Assembly: GCA_016192825.1 (NCBI GenBank)
Contig: JACPTK010000098.1
Span: 1-43,333, forward strand
From: Betaproteobacteria bacterium
GTDB taxonomy: Bacteria; Pseudomonadota; Gammaproteobacteria; Burkholderiales; SG8-41
Length of the DNA stretch: 43,333 nucleotides
Reading direction: 5' to 3'
Shown here: positions 41,212 through 43,333 of the stretch, piece after piece
Layout: the number at the start of each line of letters is the position of its first letter
How positions within the stretch are numbered: the first letter of the stretch is position 1
The notes under the pieces: generated by a model
Database searches by the model: none
What the model saw: the letters and a program-made list of their open reading frames with translations, nothing else
Told to the model about the DNA's origin: nothing
Made by a program: the position numbers and the translations under genes

Positions 41212-42006
41212 ATGGATCTCGGTGTCAAGGGCGAAACCGCGCTCGTGGTGGGCGCAAGCGAGGGCATCGGTTACGAAAGCGCGAAGGGGCTGCTGGAGGA
41301 GGGCGCGCGCGTCCTGATCTGCTCGCGCAGCGCCGACAAGCTGAAACGGGCCGCCGCCGCGCTCGAGCAGGCGACGGGCGCGAAGGTCCCCTGGTTCGCC
41401 GCGGATGTCACCCGGGCCGGCGATGTCGCGCGCCTGAAGGACTGGCTCGGGCAGCAGGCGCCCGCGCTCGATATCCTGGTGACGGCGGTCGGGGGCAGCC
41501 ACCGCGCGCTGTTCGAGGAGCTGGACGATGCCGCCTGGATCGCGAGCTACGAGTTCAACGTGCTCGGCACGGTGCGGGTGATCCGCGCTGCGCTCGACCC
41601 GCTCAAGCAATCGAAAGCCGGCGGCCGCATCGTCGTCTTCGGCGCGGCGGGCCCGCGCATGCCTTATCCCAACCAGGTCGTCTCGAACGTGCACAAGGCG
41701 GGGCTCATTGCCCTGGTGAAGACGCTCGGCGCCGAGTTCCAGCCGTTCAATATCCGCGTGAACTCGGTGTCCCCGGGGCGCACGCTGACGTCGTTGTGGA
41801 CGACGCGCGCGGAGAAGCTCGCGAAGGAGCGCGGCGTGAAGCCCGAGGACGTCATCCACGAGTTCAGCGAGGAAATTCCGATGAAGCGCTTCGGCCGGCC
41901 CGAGGAAATCGCCGCGATGGCGGTGTTTCTCGCCTCGCACAAGGCGAGCTACGTCAACTGCCAGTCCATCCTGGTTGATGGGGGCATTGCCCGGGGGCTT
42001 GTCTAG
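41212..42006 (+). CDS. Atypical short-chain dehydrogenase/reductase (BKR-like, altered tetrad)
   Basis: A 264-residue Rossmann-fold protein with nucleotide loop GASEGIG (14-20), the NVLG helix (Asn116), and a family C-terminus (FGRPEEIAAMAVFLASHKAS then QSILVDGG). The catalytic YxxxK reads SNVHK (Ser158...Lys162) and the catalytic serine position is Ala145 in VVFGAAG. Asn and Lys remain but Ser and Tyr are gone. The segment PNQVVSNVHKAGL matches a known SDR subgroup similar to 3-oxoacyl-ACP reductase that lacks the normal tetrad, so this is probably a stable family feature and not decay. The reaction is unknown. It is convergent with the CoA-synthetase-like gene. Confidence 0.85.
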   Translation: MDLGVKGETALVVGASEGIGYESAKGLLEEGARVLICSRSADKLKRAAAALEQATGAKVPWFAADVTRAGDVARLKDWLGQQAPALDILVTAVGGSHRALFEELDDAAWIASYEFNVLGTVRVIRAALDPLKQSKAGGRIVVFGAAGPRMPYPNQVVSNVHKAGLIALVKTLGAEFQPFNIRVNSVSPGRTLTSLWTTRAEKLAKERGVKPEDVIHEFSEEIPMKRFGRPEEIAAMAVFLASHKASYVNCQSILVDGGIARGLV

Positions 42007-42010
42007 GAAC

Positions 42011-42129
42011 GGCGTGACCTGATGAGGCGTGACATGATGCCTCGTGACATGGTGCGGCGTGACCTGGTGACGCGTAGTTGAAGAAAATCACGCACTAACA
42101 TGTCACGCAGTATCATGTCACGAAGTTCT
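42011..42129. repeat. Inverted 15-bp repeat arrays between convergent genes
   Basis: Four plus-strand units (42011-42070), starting GGCGTGACCTGATGA then GGCGTGACATGATGC, are followed after ~14 bases by three units in the opposite orientation (42085-42129), such as ATGTCACGCAGTATC. The two arms are complementary over GTGACATGAT cores, so a long imperfect hairpin can form exactly between the SDR stop (42006) and the CoA-synthetase-like stop (42128), which the last unit overlaps. The same unit occurs at 18004-18057. Confidence 0.85.
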
Positions 42130-43003
42130 ATCCGAGCCTGGCTCGGATGCCTTCGACCGTTTCGTTGAGCGTGCCGAACACCCGGACGCCGGCTGCCTCG
42201 AGCGCGGCGCGCTTGGCGGCATAGGTGCCGTGGCTGCCGTGCACCAGCGCGCCGGCGTGGCCCATGGTGACGCCCTCGGGCGCGCTGCGGCCGGCGATCA
42301 ACGCGAACACCGGCTTGGCGAAGCGCTGCGCGGCGAGCGCCTGCGCGAATTCCTCCTCGTCGCTGCCGCCGATCTCGCCGATGATCAGCAGCGCTTCAGT
42401 CCGCGGGTCGGCCGCGTAGAAGGGCACGAGGTCGGCGTAGCGCGTGCCTTTCACGGGGTCGCCGCCGACGCCGACCCACACCGACGTGCCGATGCCGCGC
42501 TGCGCGAGGCGGTAGCCGGACTCGTACGAGAGCGTGCCGGACTTCGACATGAGGCCCAGCGGTCCCGGTTTCAGGGAGTCGTCCGGAAGGAAGCCGAGCT
42601 TCGCTTCCCCGGGCACGGCCATTCCGGGCGTGGACGCGCCGACCCAGACCGTGCCCGTGTCCCGGCACAGCTTCCACGCCCTCAGTGCATCGTGCACCGG
42701 CATGCCTTCGGTGGGTGTGACGAGGTAGCGGATCCCGGCGCCGACCGCGTCCCGCATCGCCTCCAGCAGTTGCATCGCGCCGACCAGCAGGACGCTCGCC
42801 TTCGCGCCGGTGTCCGCCGCCGCGTCGCCGCAAGTCGCGAACACCGGGAGTCCGTTCACGGCCCGGACTTTCGCGCCGGGCGAAACACCGCCCACGACGT
42901 TCGTGCCGTACTCCCTCATGAGCCGGCTGTGCAGCTGGCCGGCACGCCCGGTGATGCCTTGGACGATTACTGGTGTCGAACGATCTACGCGGGGGTTGAT
43001 CAT
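42128..43003 (-). CDS. Succinyl-CoA synthetase alpha-like (ADP-forming acid-CoA ligase) subunit
   Basis: A 291-residue SucD-type protein. An N-terminal CoA-binding Rossmann domain (VIVQGITGRAGQLHSRLMRE, then GGVSPGAK) is followed by the ligase domain carrying the phosphohistidine His249 in TMGHAGALV. The domain order and length fit the alpha subunit of succinate- or malate-CoA ligases. Such subunits need a beta partner (ATP-grasp), normally encoded immediately upstream; here the 330 bases upstream to the window edge hold only repeats, so it is an orphan within this view. ATG 43003 has no clear ribosome site and a heptamer array lies ten bases upstream, as for the GST gene. Confidence 0.88.
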   Translation of the reverse strand: MINPRVDRSTPVIVQGITGRAGQLHSRLMREYGTNVVGGVSPGAKVRAVNGLPVFATCGDAAADTGAKASVLLVGAMQLLEAMRDAVGAGIRYLVTPTEGMPVHDALRAWKLCRDTGTVWVGASTPGMAVPGEAKLGFLPDDSLKPGPLGLMSKSGTLSYESGYRLAQRGIGTSVWVGVGGDPVKGTRYADLVPFYAADPRTEALLIIGEIGGSDEEEFAQALAAQRFAKPVFALIAGRSAPEGVTMGHAGALVHGSHGTYAAKRAALEAAGVRVFGTLNETVEGIRARLG

Positions 43004-43013
43004 CGTTCGACGG

Positions 43014-43041
43014 GTGATTCGTGAGTCGTGATTCGTGAATC
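43014..43041 (+). repeat. GTGANNN heptamer array (4 units)
   Basis: GTGATTC, GTGAGTC, GTGATTC, GTGAATC in perfect register, ten bases from the start codon of the minus-strand CoA-synthetase-like gene. Confidence 0.85.
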
Positions 43042-43168
43042 GAGCCCCTCACCCCAACCCTCTCCCGAGAGGAGAGGGAGGCTGCAGTTCTCTTTCCGCG
43101 AACGGAGAGATGGCGGGCTTTGTTTCCCTCTGCCCTTGCTGAGGGAAAGGGTAGGGTGGGTCGGGGAA
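43042..43168. repeat. REP/MITE-like palindromic element
   Basis: The element starts with CCCCTCACCCCAACCCTCTC and ends with GGGAAAGGGTAGGGTGGG, imperfect inverted copies of each other. The left end folds as CCCTCTCC-CGAGAG-GAGAGGG. A smaller inverted pair (CTCTTTCCG and CGGAGAG) lies in the middle. Elements with this CACCCCAACCCTCTCCC core are widely scattered in proteobacterial intergenic DNA. It has no coding content. Confidence 0.65.
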
Positions 43169-43171
43169 GTC

Positions 43172-43192
43172 CAGTCACGAGTCACGAGTCAC
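43172..43192 (+). repeat. GTGACTG/GTGACTC heptamers (3 units)
   Basis: CAGTCAC, GAGTCAC, GAGTCAC: the same two unit types as the array at 12371. Together with the array at 43014, it flanks the palindromic element on both sides. Confidence 0.8.
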
Positions 43193-43199
43193 CGGGCGT

Positions 43200-43265
43200 G
43201 GCTCAGCGTTCGTCCAACACTTTTTTGACGTTGACGTGACGGGGGCTCAGCGTTCGTCCAACACT
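43200..43265 (+). repeat. Direct pair of 22-bp repeats at the right edge
   Basis: A 22-bp sequence beginning GGCTCAGCGTTCG and ending CCAACACT occurs at 43200-43221 and again, identical, at 43244-43265, a 44-bp period. The rest of the window to 43333 has no recognisable gene. The pair could be the end of an element lying beyond the edge. Confidence 0.6.
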
Positions 43266-43333
43266 CATGATTCACCCTGGAATGGTTTGTGGATTCGATG
43301 ATAGGGGATGGTGTTCAACAAGGGCTGTTCGCC

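Noticed and set aside
1-43333. tRNA, rRNA, riboswitch or origin of replication
   Set aside because: No cloverleaf, conserved riboswitch core, or DnaA-box cluster was recognised on reading both strands.

Overview
The window is a high-GC stretch of bacterial chromosome, most likely from a betaproteobacterium of the Burkholderiales type. The argument is one of content. Nine periplasmic solute-binding proteins of the Bug / tripartite tricarboxylate family lie interleaved with four class III CoA-transferases (CaiB/BaiF) and four MmgE/PrpD-family proteins, a gene mix typical of that order. No rRNA, tRNA or CRISPR array was seen. I worked by reading the sequence; identities and GC values quoted are hand estimates.

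Layout. (A) 1-510: the N-terminal part of an IS5-type transposase running off the left edge, abutting a relic of an IS481/IS3-type transposase and a 9-bp repeat array. (B) 537-1040: an orphan LeuD-like small subunit. (C) 1096-10395: an IclR-type regulator divergent from a seven-gene operon (CoA-transferase, crotonase-like protein, CoA-transferase, Bug, CapA-like, PrpD-like, Bug). A readable promoter and palindromic operator lie between them. Its samples have visibly lower GC than its neighbours. (D) 10565-19249: an internally deleted enolase-superfamily gene, a methylisocitrate-lyase-like enzyme, a GST, a PrpD-like protein, a MITE-like element, a Bug, and two close paralogues of a tartrate/malate-type decarboxylating dehydrogenase flanking an inverted DapA-family gene. 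The block ends in an 87-bp broken copy of the start of a metallo-beta-lactamase-fold gene. (E) 19444-23316: CoA-transferase, Bug and carboxyltransferase, apparently inserted between that broken copy and the intact gene. (F) 23407-26479: MBL-fold hydrolase, ComA-like phosphosulfolactate synthase homologue, Bug. (G) 26517-34674: a truncated VOC gene, two Bugs, two PrpD-like proteins, an Asp/Glu-racemase-like protein and an amidase. (H) 34790-38759: a small secreted protein, a double cyclic-nucleotide-binding-fold protein, a class II glutamine amidotransferase and a CoA-transferase. (I) 38947-43003: tandem Bugs, an atypical SDR and an orphan succinyl-CoA-synthetase alpha-like subunit. (J) 43004-43333: repeats only.

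How the genes may work together (inference). The enzymes cover the steps needed to take apart unusual hydroxy- and branched carboxylic acids: CoA activation, dehydration, hydration/isomerisation, oxidative decarboxylation, retro-aldol or retro-Claisen cleavage, and carboxylation. The nine receptors would capture the acids in the periplasm. No TctA/TctB membrane component is present, so the receptors must share permeases encoded elsewhere or act as sensors. Receptor and enzyme repeatedly occur as pairs, which looks like a bank of small substrate-specific cassettes rather than one pathway.

Unexpected features: several enzymes have lost textbook catalytic residues (crotonase, SDR, racemase, enolase-superfamily gene). 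There are two scars of recombination (the duplicated MBL 5' end and the Bug/VOC junction). Families of 7-, 9- and 15-bp tandem repeats sit in the gaps, often touching start codons, stop codons or terminator stems.
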